DNA from: Phoronis ovalis
Lineage: Eukaryota; Phoronida; Phoronidae
DNA: 10,148 nt
Reading direction: 5' to 3'
NCBI GenBank assembly: GCA_028565635.1
Contig: JAOXYB010067290.1
Coordinates: forward strand, 1 to 10,148
In this document: in pieces, positions 8,344 to 10,148 of the stretch
How positions within the stretch are numbered: the stretch's first letter is position 1
How the letters are laid out: each line of letters opens with the position of its first letter
Program-made: the position numbers and the translations under genes
The notes under the pieces: generated by a model
Told to the model about the DNA's origin: nothing
The model's input: the letters and a program-made list of their open reading frames with translations, nothing else
The model's database searches: none

Positions 8344-8530
8344 ACTATTTCCTGTGAAAAGTAGACTAAAGTATGCCTTTCTAAAAGATTTCTTGGACAG
8401 GCCTAAAATATACCACAGGAGCACAAAAGGTTTTCCCAAAATATACTAAAATTCGTCAAATAAGGTACCCTGAGCCAGTGGCACATCCATACCAGCTCCA
8501 CACACTAAGAAACCTCCCCCGGGAGAACAC

Positions 8531-9068
8531 TGCTAATCCTGATCTAAAACTAAATGTTTAGTACAATTTTTCAACTAAAAAATATAGCAAAATCAGTATT
8601 AATTAAGTATATTTCGATACATCAGCTTTGCATGAACATATCTGTATTCTAAATGATCACCCTAAAATTACAAAGCAAATCATGTCATTTGAATATGTCC
8701 CTGAGCTCATTTAGAAATTTTCACTAAAAAGTAACAGGTTTACATTTAAAACTATTACATGTTGTAGAAGCATACAAACAGGACATTCTTTTACCATGCA
8801 CAGTAGAACATACAATGTAGGACTATTTTCAATAAGGAGTTGGTGTTAACTGACAGAGCACAAATGAAATACTTATACCTAAACATACCAGAATATGCAT
8901 TTAAAATATTAAAGTAAGAACCATATGGCCTGCATGCACTTGAGCCACAACACACGTAATTACAATGAAAACAACCTTATCCTCATATGAGCACACAAAC
9001 GAGTGGACATACAAGTTCACTGAAACATACTGCAACAACTAGTCATCAAAAGACTTGGAAAAACTTAC
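8531..9068. other. AT-rich intron without recognisable features
   Basis: No coding signal, RNA gene or bounded repeat is visible between the 564-bp transposon's right flank and the candidate frame at 9069. Confidence 0.55.
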
Positions 9069-9147
9069 CCTTCGAAAATAAAAAACCTGTATTGTTTTTC
9101 AAACAAACCAGCCTGTTTTGTAACTACAAATGCCTGCAGGCAGCTAT
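9069..9147 (-). CDS. Weak candidate exon (no family recognised)
   Basis: On the minus strand a CAACAG acceptor, preceded by a CA repeat, and a consensus GG then GTAAGT donor enclose 79 nt. One frame stays open, reading SCLQAFVVTKQAGLFEKQYR and a few further residues. The sequence matches no family I know and is not coiled-coil-like. Its acceptor lacks a proper pyrimidine tract. The phase at its donor is compatible with 7747-7783, and the phase at its acceptor is incompatible with 10059. The likely explanation is chance. Confidence 0.1.
9131..9142. repeat. Perfect 12-bp GC-rich palindrome
   Basis: TGCCTGCAGGCA is self-complementary without a spacer. It is followed about 10 bp later by a short TG repeat (9152-9162). 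Nothing else ties it to a function. Confidence 0.5.
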
Positions 9148-9151
9148 CTGT

Positions 9152-9162
9152 TGTGTGTGTGT
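9152..9162 (+). repeat. Short TG microsatellite
   Basis: Five and a half TG units. On the minus strand it provides the CA-rich sequence in front of the possible CAACAG acceptor. Confidence 0.6.
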
Positions 9163-10058
9163 TTATCATCATTAGTGCTAGAGGCTCTCAATGGTATACA
9201 TATTACTGACACAAAGGTTAATCATTACACTAATTAGGATTAATTGAAACAAAAAGATTTATTTGTCAGCATTATCAACTGGTATACCTATAACAAACAG
9301 TATTAGTTTTTTCTTAACTTTTCAGTTTATAACAGATTTCAAGTTTTTTTATGGGAATGTTTAACTTGTCAGCTTCGTAATTACTGCACAGGACAGGATC
9401 ATTACATCAACTTATCTCATCAAATGTTTTTTAACCTGTTTGTATTTTATCTTTGTACTGGTAATGATATGATTTACTGTTTCTGTTAAAAAGCCTGCAA
9501 TATCATATGCACTCCAGTCTCCCAAGATGTAATATAGGCATTCTTGTTCTGACTGAAGAACTAGAAATAGACCACATTTATTCCACATAACATATTAATA
9601 ATCTTACTTTGCAACACAAGAGATGTCTTTATAAGCCTCATCTCAGTGTGTTACAAGCATTGAATAAAAAAGCATGTTGTGCTAAGATAATACATTATGT
9701 TAAGGTGGGTTTGTAATGCCAGATATTCTGTAAAGAAGGACAAGCAATCTTTATCTAATAATTCCATATTCTTATTTATTATGTACAATTTTAATAAAAG
9801 ACAAATATCTTATACTATACATGTAGCGGAAATGTAATAAAATGTGGTAAAGATATTCAAATAAATATTTTTAAAATGTAATGCCACACTAGGAGACTAG
9901 GGAACAAGTGGATTCTGCGGTGTGATTTGTGAATTCTCTAATTGGAGAACAAATCTGTGAAGAAACAATTCCAAAAACCTTTTTCTTACTTCAGAGCATA
10001 ATATAAAGTCAGCACTAAGAGACAGATGTAACATAGTTGCAAAAGGTTCATATCTTAC
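9163..10058. other. AT-rich intron without recognisable features
   Basis: I see no supported exon, RNA gene or bounded repeat on either strand. Short palindromes such as TTCTC with GAGAA near 9935-9950 are too small to interpret. Confidence 0.55.
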
Positions 10059-10107
10059 CTATTCAGTAGTCGGCTGTGTAAAGCTAGGAGTGCCATATAT
10101 TTTTCTC
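10059..10107 (-). CDS. Weak candidate exon at the right edge (possible 5' exon, boundaries uncertain)
   Basis: The minus strand ends a frame reading EKYMALLALHSRLLN at a good donor (GAATAG then GTAAGA), leaving two nucleotides of a split codon. Acceptors are possible at 10107, 10121 or 10127. The first has a TCTGAC branch-like motif about 20 nt upstream, but none has a strong pyrimidine tract. The donor phase is compatible with the candidate at 7747-7783, giving Ser at the junction. The internal ATG at the M of the quoted peptide could instead be an initiator. I find no clear similarity to the liprin-beta N terminus, which is poorly conserved, so the assignment stays open. Confidence 0.2.
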
Positions 10108-10148
10108 CTTTAAATTCAAAGCTAAGACTGTCAGATTATTTTGTCTTT

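Larger units (their letters stand above)
7958..8521. mobile_element. 564-bp non-autonomous DNA transposon with 9-bp target duplication
   Basis: GGAGAACAC is exactly duplicated at 7949-7957 and 8522-8530, directly abutting both ends. The left end begins CGAGGGGG (expanded to G12) and then AGTTCTTGG. The reverse complement of the right end begins CGGGGGAGG and then TTTCTTAG. Subterminally GGTAGGGATGTGCCAC (7993-8008) matches the reverse complement of 8478-8493 at 15 of 16 positions, then both read toward GGGTA. There is no transposase frame. A 9-bp duplication is known for Mutator-like elements and 8-9 bp for a few other groups. Short G-rich termini do not settle the superfamily, so I leave it unassigned. 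The G run may be a slippage expansion of an original G5. Confidence 0.85.
1047..10148 (-). other. Large intron upstream of the liprin-beta exon (partial), carrying transposon insertions
   Basis: The stretch precedes the exon's TTTCTTCCAG acceptor on the minus strand. In liprin-beta proteins the preceding residues form a conserved coil containing motifs like QVEAQ and KIRDLE. I looked for long stop-free minus-strand frames from 1047 to about 7.7 kb and for those motifs, and found neither a match nor a coiled-coil-like frame. The simplest reading is an intron of at least 9.1 kb that continues past the right edge. Exons shorter than about 50 nt could have been missed, and three weak candidates are listed separately. 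Confidence 0.6.

Overview
The window reads as one AT-rich, intron-dominated piece of an animal nuclear genome. There are no bacterial-style operons, no rRNA or tRNA genes and no long open frames. CpG is scarce outside a few patches. The only coding sequence I recognise is one 132-nt exon on the minus strand (915-1046). It encodes 44 residues of the N-terminal coiled coil of liprin-beta (PPFIBP1/PPFIBP2 family), with clean splice sites and phase 0 at both ends. Together with kilobase-scale introns and several non-autonomous DNA transposons, this points to a metazoan, more likely an invertebrate than a vertebrate. I cannot name the lineage.

Layout, in + coordinates (the gene runs right to left). 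1-914 is the start of the intron downstream of the exon, with a perfect 10-bp hairpin near the left edge. 915-1046 is the liprin-beta exon. 1047-10148 looks like the upstream intron, at least 9 kb long if no further exon lies in it. I searched all three minus-strand frames from 1047 to about 7.7 kb, and the likely splice-donor sites beyond, for the coiled coil that precedes this exon in the family. I did not find it. Three short frames ending at good GT donors (7747-7783, 9069-9147, 10059-about 10107) are kept only as weak candidate exons.

The intron carries two well-delimited non-autonomous DNA transposons. The first, 4633-4973 (341 bp), has terminal inverted repeats starting GGCCTAAAA and flanking TTA copies, the signature of PIF/Harbinger-type elements. 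The second, 7958-8521 (564 bp), has CG(A/G)GGGG ends, a shared subterminal 16-mer (15/16) in inverted orientation and a perfect 9-bp target duplication. It also holds an adjacent 63-bp tandem duplication. A third possible insertion, 5678-6321, is bounded by an 18-bp inverted repeat (17/18) and encloses a CpG-rich core and a C12 run. A second CpG-rich patch lies at 2405-2660. Smaller signals are a pair of abutting E-boxes at 1436-1450, three CCAAT boxes at 5104-5255 and a few palindromes.

No multi-gene system is visible. The window is best described as one conserved exon inside a large, transposon-seeded intron of a liprin-beta gene.
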